NCBI RefSeq assembly: GCF_014648295.1
Contig: NZ_BMQV01000008.1
Coordinates: forward strand, 62,001 to 126,000
DNA: 64,000 bases
Origin: Shewanella saliphila
Lineage (GTDB): Bacteria > Pseudomonadota > Gammaproteobacteria > Enterobacterales > Shewanellaceae
Reading direction: 5' to 3'
How positions within the stretch are numbered: position 1 is the stretch's first letter; every line of letters starts with the position of its first letter. Made by a program: the position numbers and the translations under genes. Positions 55,605 to 63,946 of this stretch are shown piece by piece. The notes under the pieces were generated by a model that was not told where the DNA came from, did no database searches, and worked only from the letters and a program-made list of their open reading frames with translations.

Positions 55605-57050
55605 ATGTACCTATTCAGAGCCACAAATTGTACCTATTACACCCGCATGGTGTTGCCTGCTTCTCTACGCGATAAAGGCTTTGCTGCCGACATCAAAGTA
55701 TCCTTACTCACTAAACAGCGCTCAATCGCTATTGGCCGTAACCTTGTGGTTGCAGGCATATTACGACCATTAATCAATAGCTTAACCCCACAATCACAGC
55801 CAGATGCATTTAAAGCACACGTTAATCAATTGATTAATGATGCCCGTGCAGGCTTTGTTGGGGTAACAGAAACGCTTGATGAAAACGCTAAACCAGTGCG
55901 GGAAATCATCCAGTTTATTCCTACTCGGCCAACGCAATTAGCCCATAATAGTGCGACATATGACAATTATCCCTCATCAACAAACTTGGCATTGTCAAAT
56001 AGTCCGGGTAGTAAAAAGCAAACAAATTCAGTCGCTAACGTCACATTGGTTGATGCATTAATTAAATTTATTGCGTCTAAACAAAAGCAGTCTGTCTCAG
56101 TGTTAACGGTAAAGCAGCTAAATCAACGTATAGGCCACTTTATTGAGCGAACTCACCTAGATGATGTATTTGACATAACCAGCGCTGAGGCGATGGAATA
56201 CAAGGATTGCTTGCTCGAAGAAGGTCGAAGCCATAAGAGTAATAAAGACTACCTAGCGGCCGTATCGCAGTTCTTTAAATGGTGCAAACTGATGCGTTAC
56301 ATCAGCGCTAACCCGTTTGATGAAGTGAAACTGTCAAAGCCAAGTAATCAAGCTGGGCATGATTTAGCGCGTCAGCGCTGGCAACCTGAGCAACTTCAAC
56401 ACGTACTGCAATCACAAGACTTTATCGATAAACAAGCTGACTTTAAATGGATAACGCTATTGATGCTCTATCACGGTTTACGGCCTTCAGAAGCCTGTCA
56501 GCTACACATTAATGATATAAGCGTAATCGATGGCATCAACGTTATTCACGTCACCAATGAGGGCATGAGCCAACAACTCAAGACCGCACAGTCAAAACGA
56601 ACTGTTCCGCTACATCAAAAACTCATTGAGCTCGGTTTTATTGATTTCGTTCAAACCATTAATGACCGAACATCAAAAAACAGTCATTTAAAAAACAGCC
56701 TCGTAAAAAATAGTCCGTTAAAAAGCGGACAGTTAACAAGCAGCCCGTTATTTCATTATCAACCCAGTAGCGATGGTGTTTGGTCAAACAAGTTCTGTCG
56801 TGAGTTTGGCAAATTACTCGACCAACTACACTTTATCGCAGGTAAACGACCTACAGCCTATTCATTCCGTCACACCTTTATTGATGAGCTTAAACAACTG
56901 CAAACTGAAGAATCAATGGTGGCACAGCTTGTTGGACACGTTTATCACAACATCACCTATGGACGATACGGTAAGCAATATGATGTGAAAACACTCAAAC
57001 CTGTGGTGGATAAAGTCAGTTACACATTGAATTTATTTCTACCAGTATAA
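55605..57050 (+). CDS. tyrosine recombinase/integrase of island 1
   Basis: A 481-residue site-specific recombinase. Residues 1-100 are poorly conserved. A core-binding domain covers about 140-240 and the catalytic domain 260-475. Expected active residues are Arg293 (GLRPSE), Arg422 in YSFRHTF, His445 in LVGH and Tyr455 as probable nucleophile (ITYGRY). The position normally filled by histidine in HxxR is Tyr419. An unusual Lys/Asn/Ser-rich repeat (KNSHLKNSLVKNSPLKS) interrupts the catalytic domain near 358-380. The gene is placed next to tRNA-Ser in the usual orientation for integration there. Confidence 0.88.
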   Translation: MYLFRATNCTYYTRMVLPASLRDKGFAADIKVSLLTKQRSIAIGRNLVVAGILRPLINSLTPQSQPDAFKAHVNQLINDARAGFVGVTETLDENAKPVREIIQFIPTRPTQLAHNSATYDNYPSSTNLALSNSPGSKKQTNSVANVTLVDALIKFIASKQKQSVSVLTVKQLNQRIGHFIERTHLDDVFDITSAEAMEYKDCLLEEGRSHKSNKDYLAAVSQFFKWCKLMRYISANPFDEVKLSKPSNQAGHDLARQRWQPEQLQHVLQSQDFIDKQADFKWITLLMLYHGLRPSEACQLHINDISVIDGINVIHVTNEGMSQQLKTAQSKRTVPLHQKLIELGFIDFVQTINDRTSKNSHLKNSLVKNSPLKSGQLTSSPLFHYQPSSDGVWSNKFCREFGKLLDQLHFIAGKRPTAYSFRHTFIDELKQLQTEESMVAQLVGHVYHNITYGRYGKQYDVKTLKPVVDKVSYTLNLFLPV

Positions 57051-57746
57051 AAAGTGGGATTATATGAGAGGATTTTTGCTGAAAAGATCAACCGTAGAGC
57101 GTTAATCATGACAACAGTCAGTAAATCCTGAGTGACTTTATACGCCAAAATTTGCTCTCACAGAACCAATAATCAGCCTGAGAAATGATGAAACCTACCA
57201 GCGGCATCATTTCTCAGCAGCACTTATCAAATCCTACGGGAGTAAATCGATAATAAATCTTGTTGAGAAATCGAATTTTCACCTTTTTTCGCGTTAATTT
57301 CGCGTAACTTTTCACGTAAAAAGTGCAATTTAAATCACTTCGCACTCAGTGAGTGGGAAGCCAAAGCAGCCCACTTATTAAGTGGGACTACAGCGAAACC
57401 CGGTACGCTTGTATCCCACTTTTTGTTCCAAAAAGGTCGGATATAAGCTCGGGCAAGGGGATACCCCTTTGAACCCCAAAGACACATGCTTGTCGTTAAA
57501 GATAGTGCTAATTTTAGATGTAATAAACGACGTTTCTCAAGTACTTTCATAAATGACTGTTTATAAAGCCATTTAGGTAATTGATTTAAAATGCAATCTG
57601 AATTAGCTTAACAGTAAATAAACTCCTTATGTTAAGTTAAATATCACCAATTAATCTGGATTAAACACGGTAAGTAAGCTATTTATGCGTTGAAAATAGT
57701 ATTAACACGAGTAAATATTAAAACATCATATGAGCAAGGAGGTTTA
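57051..57746. other. island 1 non-coding region
   Basis: A 696-bp gap between the integrase and the cargo genes. It contains the 75-bp segment at 57403-57477 (GTACGC..TATCCCACTTTTTG..GGTCGGAT) that recurs in island 2, and AGTGGG..CCCACT arms nearby. From 57600 on it is AT-rich and may hold the cargo promoter. No convincing gene is seen. Confidence 0.6.
57403..57477. repeat. 75-bp repeat shared by both islands, copy 1
   Basis: Matches 60098-60171 at about 85% identity, including CCCACTTTTTGTTCCAAAAA and CCCCTTTGAACCC. Its function is unknown; its presence in both islands suggests a common ancestor. Confidence 0.8.
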
Positions 57747-58604
57747 ATGGAGCGCGGTATTATTATTACTCCAAATTATTCTATTTTGAATAATGGACAT
57801 GGACTACAAACTAATGGATCAGTAGATCCTACTAATTTGAGAAACTATTTACTCTTTTGGGATAAAATTGATTATCCCACTAATAATATGATTCATATAG
57901 GTGGTGGAGCAGATGTTGATTTTTTGATTCAAGAAGGCCTTGCTAAATCTACTCGAATTGAATTTCGTGAATTACGTGGCGACCAGAATGGATTTTTGCC
58001 ACTAGTCACGCAAATGGCTACTTATGAAGAAAATAATAAATCAACTGATGCCGAATGGAGTATAGCTCAACTAGCTAGCCAGTTAATTATTCCGGAGCAA
58101 TATTCAAAAAAGCAAGGATGTTTAGAGTTTGAATTGTATAATGCTATTCAAGTACCAACTGGTGCAGTTCCTCTTTCAGATGTTGTCGATTTTAAGAACA
58201 AGAGGCTTCCTGAACTTCTAGCATTACGCGATGCAATGGATAGCATTGTTGATTCAGTTGTTGCAAGCCAAGATATACCTAAACGAAAAAATAAAGCATT
58301 AAACAAGCTCCATCGCGATTTAAATGATTTCAATCGGGTTATGAAAGAAACTGGTTTTGAAAGAGTTAAGCGATCTTTGACGGCTGTAGCGACTGATCCG
58401 TGGTTTGGTGTTAGTAATGGCATGATGCTTGGAACTAGTTATTTACCGGTTAATTATCAACCGTATATGCAATCGTTGAATGTTGCCGCATTAGGTGCTT
58501 GTGCGGTGAAATTTGCTTATCAAGAATTAAAAGTAGGTAGAAAGATACCAGAGCAATATAAGCACTTTGCATATTTATCCAGTATCCAGAATAGCCTAGT
58601 ATAA
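57747..58604 (+). CDS. DUF6236-like island protein
   Basis: A 285-residue protein beginning MERGIIITPNYSILNNGHG, similar to the DUF6236 family as far as I recall. It has no catalytic motif that I can name. Its central region has DAEWSIAQLASQLIIPEQYS, and helix-rich segments such as RNKALNKLHRDLNDFNRVM in spirit (residues about 195-215) suggest an alpha-helical C-terminal half. A near-ideal ribosome site AAGGAGG precedes ATG 57747 by four to five bases, so this is the start rather than 57690. It is the first cargo gene and lies 55 bp before the HEPN gene, likely in one operon. Confidence 0.6.
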   Translation: MERGIIITPNYSILNNGHGLQTNGSVDPTNLRNYLLFWDKIDYPTNNMIHIGGGADVDFLIQEGLAKSTRIEFRELRGDQNGFLPLVTQMATYEENNKSTDAEWSIAQLASQLIIPEQYSKKQGCLEFELYNAIQVPTGAVPLSDVVDFKNKRLPELLALRDAMDSIVDSVVASQDIPKRKNKALNKLHRDLNDFNRVMKETGFERVKRSLTAVATDPWFGVSNGMMLGTSYLPVNYQPYMQSLNVAALGACAVKFAYQELKVGRKIPEQYKHFAYLSSIQNSLV

Positions 58605-58659
58605 TTAATGTGTTTAGCGCTGTGTTATAAGTAAAAGGGAAATCATAAAATGGTAAGCT

Positions 58660-59076
58660 ATGAACAAATCTGATTTAGAGCAATTAGTAGGTATTCGGAT
58701 TTCTGAAGCAAAAGTATTACTGGAAAGCGAAAATTTTCAAGGTGCTTATTATTTAGCTGGCTATGCACTTGAATGTGCAATCAAAGCCTGCATTGCTAAA
58801 CAAGTCCAGCAATATGATTTCCCAAATAAGGATTTAGCTCAAAAAAGTCATCAACATAAATTACCTGATTTACTTGGTGTTGCTGGTTTAAAGCAAAAAC
58901 TCGGAGAAAAAGAGACTTCTGATCTAGAGTTCAAATTAAATTGGGCGGTAGCCAAAGATTGGAGTGTCGAATCTAGATACGACTGCATAGTCGAGGGCAG
59001 TAAGGCTAATGATCTTTATCGGGCAGTAACGGATGAAAACTCAGGAATTTTGGCATGGCTAAAGACATTTTGGTAA
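58660..59076 (+). CDS. HEPN-domain protein, island cargo
   Basis: A 138-residue all-helical protein. The segment GAYYLAGYALECAIKACIAK matches the core helix of HEPN (PF05168-type) proteins, and SRYD near residue 107 corresponds to the conserved arginine region. The RX4-6H RNase motif of toxic HEPN proteins is not seen, so it may be a structural, nucleotide-binding or partner subunit rather than a nuclease. HEPN proteins are frequent in toxin-antitoxin and defence loci. Its stop lies 22 nt inside the following gene, indicating coupled translation. AAGGGAAA occurs upstream, but at long distance from the ATG. Confidence 0.7.
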   Translation: MNKSDLEQLVGIRISEAKVLLESENFQGAYYLAGYALECAIKACIAKQVQQYDFPNKDLAQKSHQHKLPDLLGVAGLKQKLGEKETSDLEFKLNWAVAKDWSVESRYDCIVEGSKANDLYRAVTDENSGILAWLKTFW

Positions 59077-59459
59077 CAGAGAGTCTAACTGACTCTATGG
59101 TAAAAGTTGGCGCTCTGCTAATTGAAAGACTTGATTCTAAAAAATCTGAAATTAAAAGTGCTTTTTGGTTCTATTTTCCAGAAGAAAAAACTTGGAAATT
59201 GATGATTGCATCCCCTCTTGTAAACTCAGAAGGTCCTCGAGCCTATTACAAGAGAGTTGTTGCAGCTAATGATTTAGCTTCTGAAACAGAAGAAATTATT
59301 TCCTTAAATGATATTGGTGTTACGAATACATCACACCAAATAGTTCAATTGTTAAAGCTCATGTGTGAGACCGGGGAAGGCATATCGGGAATAAGGTTTT
59401 CTAGAAATACAATTAATGGTTTTTTTATTGAAGATGCTTATATTTATAGATCAAACTAG
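59055..59459 (+). CDS. unknown island protein overlapping the HEPN gene
   Basis: A 134-residue soluble protein without recognised family. It has an aromatic strand pattern (SAFWFYFPEEKTWKLMIASP) and a mostly hydrophilic remainder, and could be an alpha/beta fold. Its ATG at 59055 lies inside the HEPN gene with AGGA eight bases ahead, so the two are translated together. A partner or antitoxin role is a guess based only on the overlap. It is the last cargo gene of island 1. Confidence 0.6.
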   Translation: MAKDILVTESLTDSMVKVGALLIERLDSKKSEIKSAFWFYFPEEKTWKLMIASPLVNSEGPRAYYKRVVAANDLASETEEIISLNDIGVTNTSHQIVQLLKLMCETGEGISGIRFSRNTINGFFIEDAYIYRSN

Positions 59460-59635
59460 TAATAAGGCGCTCTTGAGGAAGCCCATCAGTAAATCTTAGC
59501 GTTAACCATTGACAATCTATCTGATAAATATTTAAATGTCATATATCGACTACGAATGTTCACTTTCTGAGATGTGATTTTTCGATTAGTTGTTGATTAT
59601 AATGAATTTTAGTTTTATTTTGTGGCTGATTGCTT

Positions 59636-59666
59636 GGGTTCAAATCCCTATCCCTCCGCCACATTC
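59636..59666 (+). repeat. att core, copy 2 (junction between islands)
   Basis: Identical to the core at 55481-55511. It marks the right end of island 1 and left end of island 2. Confidence 0.95.
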
Positions 59667-59670
59667 AAAT

Positions 59671-59702
59671 AAAAAGGCTCATCAGAAATGATGAGCCTTT
59701 TT
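59671..59702 (+). terminator. terminator-like hairpin after att copy 2
   Basis: GGCTCATCA pairs with TGATGAGCC across GAAA, followed by TTTTTATT. A similar start (AAAGCCTCATCAGAAAT) follows att copy 3 at the window end, so this hairpin probably belongs to the sequence that originally followed the tRNA gene. Confidence 0.85.
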
Positions 59703-59812
59703 ATTGGGCGAAAGATAGAGATTTAAACCCCGGGTTCCTCTTTATTACAAGCAAGCTATCCCTCCTCAAAATCCAAGACCATATGCAAAATGCCAAATTG
59801 ACAAACCTAAGG

Positions 59813-60080
59813 CTGCGCTGTCTAGCTTTAACAATACTGCTCGTGGCTAAGGGGGGCAAATCGCCTTTTGAATCAGGGAAAGCCAATTCCAATTTATCGC
59901 AAACATCGCTATACGCATCAAACCAATCCCAAGTACCAACCAAACGGCTTGTTCAGCAGGGAATCGCCTCTTTCTGACGGCGGCACGACCTGTTTGATTA
60001 ACGGCTTCCGATACCCATTCGATAGGGATATTTTTGCGGAATGAGTCGATTGACTCAGGAAAATGAAATTCAGCAGTCGC
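59813..60080 (-). pseudogene. remnant of an IS4-type transposase
   Basis: The minus strand encodes FPESIDSFRKNIPIEWVSEA, then GRAAVRKRRFPAEQAVWLVL, which is the N-terminal pattern of IS4-family transposases. After GIGLMR the frame shifts, and DVCDKLELAFPDSKGDLPPL followed by KARQR continues in another frame. Only about 90 residues remain, with no start and no catalytic DDE region. It is a decayed insertion fragment in island 2. Confidence 0.65.
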
Positions 60081-60097
60081 TTAAACGATCGGTATTA

Positions 60098-60171
60098 GTA
60101 CGCAACTATCCCACTTTTTGTTCCAAAAAGGTCGGATAGTTGCTCGGGAAAAGGGGAACCCCTTTGAACCC
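60098..60171. repeat. 75-bp repeat shared by both islands, copy 2
   Basis: Partner of 57403-57477, including CCCACTTTTTGTTCCAAAAA. It is followed at 60178-60210 by a perfect 13-bp inverted repeat (TATAATGCGCCTG and its complement) with a 7-nt loop. Confidence 0.8.
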
Positions 60172-60329
60172 TAAACCTATAATGCGCCTGTTAAAAACAG
60201 GCGCATTATAGGCGAGATCTACTGGTACTTTTTATTGTAAACGATTAAAGGTGTGCCAATTTTGAATTGAGTAGTTCATTATTTTAATAATGGATCTATT
60301 TGGGGTTATCACAAATCCAGCCTTAAATG

Positions 60330-60494
60330 TTACATGGCTATTGATTTGGCTTCACTAATAACCTTATTCTGTGATTCAGTTGCCTTCTTGATAACTTCCG
60401 CATACACACGCTCTTTCTCTGCAGAACTTGCGTTCATAACAAAGGCTGAAAGCTTAGATGTGGTAACTTTATTTTTAGATACATTTGTCGACAT
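60330..60494 (-). CDS. small protein downstream of the zeta toxin, possible antitoxin
   Basis: A 54-residue protein, MSTNVSKNKVTTSKLSAFVM then NASSAEKERVYAEVIKKATE and ending in KSIAM. It is helical and lysine-rich, and starts 21 bp after the stop of the zeta-toxin-like gene on the same strand. A possible ribosome site (GTGAGAAA) lies just upstream. Small proteins beside zeta-type kinases are often antitoxins, but canonical epsilon or PezA partners precede the toxin and differ in sequence. A plus-strand ORF of 61 codons at the same place is its shadow. Confidence 0.5.
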   Translation of the reverse strand: MSTNVSKNKVTTSKLSAFVMNASSAEKERVYAEVIKKATESQNKVISEAKSIAM

Positions 60495-60515
60495 AGGTTT
60501 CTCACATAAAACAGT

Positions 60516-61241
60516 CTAAAAAATAGGCTCAGGAGGTAAGTTTAACAGCCTTATTAATTCTGTGCGAGTGTATTCATTCTTAATATGATGCTCTACCGCT
60601 GTAATATTGTCATGGTAAATACGAGTGCTACCATCGTTGTTTTTTATAAGTAAATCTATCTTAATCGAAGCACCGTATTTGGTTTTGACTTGCCTAACGA
60701 CTTTTTGTGAATTTAAGAATTGATCAATAAATATAGAGGGTAAAATACCACGGCCCTCAAGCTTTTCTCTTGCTTGTACAAATTCCCAAGCTAACTCAGG
60801 CTCTTGATACACAAAAATAATGAGTACTGCTCGATTTCGCATTAAGGAGCGATCAATATTTTTGCAGGCAACATCAAAGTTTGACAACGTTCCATCTAAA
60901 ATAAAGCTTTGGTCATTATTGAAAATTCTGTCTAAAGTGCGTTCAACTATAAAGCTGACTGCTTTTTGAAACAAATACGAGTTTTTACCTGTGTATTCTT
61001 GGAAGTAAACTCTTAGTTCATCAGGGGCAAGTCTTATAATTCCTGTTTCATCAAACACTTCAATAAACGCTTTTGACGCCTCTGTTTTACCTGCGCCAGG
61101 AGAACCACACATAAAGATAGAGACGGGCTGTTGATCTGCGGGATATTTGCCTAAATCGGTCAGTTCACGTGCTATACGAGTTCGATTTGCTTTTGCAAAT
61201 ATAATTGCTTGAGTTTCAATTTCAGTCTCTTGCTCTGTCAT
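60516..61241 (-). CDS. zeta-toxin family protein (UDP-sugar kinase-like)
   Basis: A 241-residue P-loop protein resembling zeta/PezT toxins, which phosphorylate UDP-N-acetylglucosamine and so block cell-wall synthesis. The Walker A motif GSPGAGKT is at 46-53. APDELRVYFQEYTGKN, VERTLDRI, SFILDGTLSNF and RSLMRNRAVLIIFVYQEPELAW follow at positions matching the zeta fold. A 54-residue ORF follows 21 bp downstream. The gene is in island 2, as toxin-antitoxin modules often are. Whether it is toxic is not known, and some chromosomal relatives act as other kinases. Confidence 0.8.
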   Translation of the reverse strand: MTEQETEIETQAIIFAKANRTRIARELTDLGKYPADQQPVSIFMCGSPGAGKTEASKAFIEVFDETGIIRLAPDELRVYFQEYTGKNSYLFQKAVSFIVERTLDRIFNNDQSFILDGTLSNFDVACKNIDRSLMRNRAVLIIFVYQEPELAWEFVQAREKLEGRGILPSIFIDQFLNSQKVVRQVKTKYGASIKIDLLIKNNDGSTRIYHDNITAVEHHIKNEYTRTELIRLLNLPPEPIF

Positions 61242-61328
61242 AGCCTGTGGTAACGTTTCTAGAATAAAACAGCATGATACCAGTCAATATAAATTGGGTA
61301 TAAAAATATCTGAGTTTTTTATACGCAT

Positions 61329-63308
61329 GTGAATCGACAATGCCACCGCCTATCGTTATTGAGGAGCTGCCTGCAACAATTTGGCCGTATTAAAGCCATG
61401 CAGTACCCTAGCGGCGAGCATGTGGCCTATCGTTTTGACGACAATGGTTATTTAGTCGAAGATTACCAACGTTTTACTGATGGTTCCGAGCAATCGCTGC
61501 GCATAATCGATGATTACAGCGCCTTTGGCAGTATTAATCAACAAACGTTCAGTAATAATTATGTTCAACAGTTTAGCCGTAATTTAGCCGGTTCACCGAC
61601 GAGTATCTGTACCAGTTCTTCTGCTGGGTGCAGTTCTATCGGGGTGCAATACTTAAATTATGATTATGATGGAATGGGTAACTTAGCCTTTCAACACAAT
61701 GTGATTACCCAGTTCAAAGAAAGCTACAACTATGACGAGCTCATGCGGGTTGATGACTCAACTAAAACGTACAAAGGTATCACCTATGCTGCGGTTAATT
61801 ATGATTATGACGCGGCAGGTAACATTCTTGTCAAAGGCGATTACGGTAGTCAGTATCTTTACGGTAGTGTAGGCAAAGGTGCTGGCGGTAATGCAGGCCC
61901 TAACGCCATTAGGCAGTTTATTCGTGGTGGTACAAAAACCTTCACCTATGACAATAACGGTAACCGGCTCACGGGTGATGGCGTAACGTTAAGCTATAAC
62001 GACCAAAACAAGCCGTTAACGGTAGACCGCAATAATGTAAAAAGTATATTTAGTTACGATGCCAATGGTAACCGCTATAAACAGGTTAAACAGCAAAGCG
62101 GTAGTGTGGTATCGACCACGTATTATGTGGGCAGTTTTGAGCGTGAAGTGACCTTAAGCAGTACGGTAGATAAAACCTATATTGGTGACCACACCATTAA
62201 GATGAAAGCCCATGTGGGCAGCTTAGGTAATCAATCACCGTTTCAGCATGTACTGCGCGACCACTTAGGCAGTGTTGATACCTTGATGGATGCCAAAACC
62301 GGTGCAGTATTACAACGCCGCGGTTATGATGTATTTGGTCGTCCAAGAGACATTGCCGCAGGTAATAACCTGTTAACGAGCTGGCAAGGTGTCACTAAGG
62401 GCTACACCGACCATGAGCATTTGAATGAGCAAGAGCTTATTCATATGAACGGGCGGATTTACGATTTCAACATTGGTCGTTTTTTAAGTGTTGACCCGTT
62501 TTTGCAGTTCCCAGAGAATAGTCAAAGCGCTAACCCGTATTCGTATATTTTGAATAACCCGATGAGTGGGGTTGATCCGACTGGGTATCTAGCAGAAACA
62601 GATAAAGCAGAAGCGGTAGGTGGTCCATCAAATGATGCTGAAGTAGAAAAAGAAGAGACAAAAGTCACAAATGGCCAGAAAAATGAAACTCGACGTGCAG
62701 TCAGAGATCACCGTTCAGCAAGCAAAGCTGGAACTTTTGCGCCGAGTTCTGGTACGTTTAGTGGCGTTAGTAATGATACCAGTGGAGATAATTCCGGCAA
62801 CTCTAACACTAAATCCAGTTTTAATTCGGGCGAGCATAAGGGAAGACTTGAGGCGGAGTCGACTCTTGGTGAGGCACCATCGGATGCAAATCAAGTGTAT
62901 AATGATGCAGAAAAAGCCTCTAGAGAATTACCCGAAATAAGGCGTGGAAAAGGGAGAGAGTTTGTTGATAAATTTGCAATTAGTTATATCGACAAGTCAG
63001 GGAAAATAAAAGTGGAGACTTTCTTGTCATTTGAGAATGCAAATAATTTTGCAGGACAAGTTGATGGTGGCTGGCCTGAAGCTATGGAGCAAGGTGGCTA
63101 TATTACTTTGTATAGAACATCAACCTATGCGAAAACTATAGGCAACAAACATAATTCTTATCAGAAGTTAGATTTATCGAATAAGGAAAGTGTTATTTAC
63201 AACCTTGCACATGAAGGAGTCCATACTCAATATGGTAGATCACACGATGCAAGGTTAGAAGCTATTTCGTTTGGTGCAGTTGAAAGTTACAGGGAAAATT
63301 TAAAATGA
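61329..63308 (+). CDS. N-terminally truncated Rhs protein with C-terminal HExxH toxin domain
   Basis: A 659-residue reading frame. Residues about 20-410 are Rhs/YD repeats (for example YDYDGMGN, YDYDAAGN, YDANGNRY) ending in the conserved Rhs core with YSYILNNPMSGVDPTGY near 400-418. The variable C-terminal tip (about 418-659) contains HEGVH at 628-632, a zinc-protease-like motif, with Glu644 and His639 as further candidate ligands. No N-terminal PAAR, signal or membrane segments remain, and the first 20 residues look out of register, so the gene is a 5'-truncated fragment. It overlaps a downstream gene by 4 nt. Confidence 0.8.
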   Translation: MNRQCHRLSLLRSCLQQFGRIKAMQYPSGEHVAYRFDDNGYLVEDYQRFTDGSEQSLRIIDDYSAFGSINQQTFSNNYVQQFSRNLAGSPTSICTSSSAGCSSIGVQYLNYDYDGMGNLAFQHNVITQFKESYNYDELMRVDDSTKTYKGITYAAVNYDYDAAGNILVKGDYGSQYLYGSVGKGAGGNAGPNAIRQFIRGGTKTFTYDNNGNRLTGDGVTLSYNDQNKPLTVDRNNVKSIFSYDANGNRYKQVKQQSGSVVSTTYYVGSFEREVTLSSTVDKTYIGDHTIKMKAHVGSLGNQSPFQHVLRDHLGSVDTLMDAKTGAVLQRRGYDVFGRPRDIAAGNNLLTSWQGVTKGYTDHEHLNEQELIHMNGRIYDFNIGRFLSVDPFLQFPENSQSANPYSYILNNPMSGVDPTGYLAETDKAEAVGGPSNDAEVEKEETKVTNGQKNETRRAVRDHRSASKAGTFAPSSGTFSGVSNDTSGDNSGNSNTKSSFNSGEHKGRLEAESTLGEAPSDANQVYNDAEKASRELPEIRRGKGREFVDKFAISYIDKSGKIKVETFLSFENANNFAGQVDGGWPEAMEQGGYITLYRTSTYAKTIGNKHNSYQKLDLSNKESVIYNLAHEGVHTQYGRSHDARLEAISFGAVESYRENLK

Positions 63309-63760
63309 TATCAATCAAGTATTTGATTATTATTCTGGCCGTAATTAGCTTCTGCGTTTGGCCAAGTAATTATAAGTCTACTTATATAACAAGAGTAAAT
63401 GCAGCAAGCTACGATGTAGAAATACAAGTTAAAGCAAGTGAAATATATGGTATGTACCAAATTGATGTAAAGATAGGAAGTATTCCAACAAAATTTCATT
63501 GTTTAAAATTAAATAAAGTAGATCTTGGTATTTATGGTGATTCAGGGCCAATAGCTATTACCCCTTTAAATTTGAGTTCTGACGGTGATTTATATCATTC
63601 TTTTTATTTGCAAAAGGATAATTTGGTAAGAACAAGTATTGGGATAAACTATTCCAATACCTTGAGTGGAAGCCAATGTGAGCAGTTGTCTTTGAATGCG
63701 TTTATTGTTGAGTTGTCAGCTTGGAAAACAAGCAATTCTGATATTTTACAATTACATTAG
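63305..63760 (+). CDS. probable immunity protein for the Rhs toxin tip
   Basis: A 151-residue protein with an N-terminal hydrophobic segment (about 4-20, KYLIIILAVISFCVW) that acts as a membrane anchor or signal. The rest is a beta-rich soluble domain with two cysteines (CLKL and QCEQL). Its ATG overlaps the Rhs stop codon (ATGA), the arrangement expected of a toxin followed by its immunity gene. An exported immunity protein would fit a toxin that acts in the periplasm. No family was recognised. Coding sequence is AT-rich, like the Rhs tip. Confidence 0.6.
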   Translation: MISIKYLIIILAVISFCVWPSNYKSTYITRVNAASYDVEIQVKASEIYGMYQIDVKIGSIPTKFHCLKLNKVDLGIYGDSGPIAITPLNLSSDGDLYHSFYLQKDNLVRTSIGINYSNTLSGSQCEQLSLNAFIVELSAWKTSNSDILQLH

Positions 63761-63946
63761 GAATAACCCATAAAGTATTCAGCTGAAAAGTATATATAAA
63801 ACAATTTTTAAAGGCTCATAATTATTGACTTTTTTCAACATCAGGAATAAAGTCAATCTTAGTTAGCAATTGCAGAATTTGAAGATGTAAAACTCTGCAA
63901 CCAAATGAATTTAAACGACTATTTTAACTATTTAATTCGAGAGTCT
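63761..63946. other. AT-rich end of island 2
   Basis: Gap between the immunity gene and att copy 3. Poly-A and poly-T runs are present but no hairpin, repeat or ORF stood out. Confidence 0.4.

Larger units (their letters stand above)
55512..59635 (+). mobile_element. genomic island 1 in tRNA-Ser, with integrase
   Basis: The segment runs between two identical att cores. It begins with the tyrosine-recombinase gene about 100 bp after the tRNA, and carries three cargo genes downstream. The cargo is AT-rich relative to neighbouring core genes. About 4.1 kb, with no conjugation genes, so it moves only if its integrase works and another element supplies transfer. Confidence 0.9.
59667..63946 (+). 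mobile_element. genomic island 2 in tRNA-Ser, integrase lost
   Basis: Lies between att copies 2 and 3. It holds a transposase remnant, a zeta-toxin-like pair and an Rhs toxin/immunity pair. No integrase gene is present; the position where it is expected is occupied by the broken IS4-type transposase. Island 1's integrase may now be able to move both islands together, since all three att cores are identical. Confidence 0.85.

Noticed and set aside
57335..57550. Minus-strand ORF of 71 codons in island 1
   Set aside because: It covers the 75-bp repeat shared between islands and resembles no protein; no ribosome site was seen.
59630..59977. Plus-strand ORF of 115 codons spanning att copy 2
   Set aside because: It reads through the tRNA remnant, a terminator hairpin and the antisense strand of the IS4-type transposase remnant.
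60334..60519. Plus-strand ORF of 61 codons in island 2
   Set aside because: It is antisense to the 54-residue ORF and to the end of the zeta-toxin gene, and has no ribosome site.
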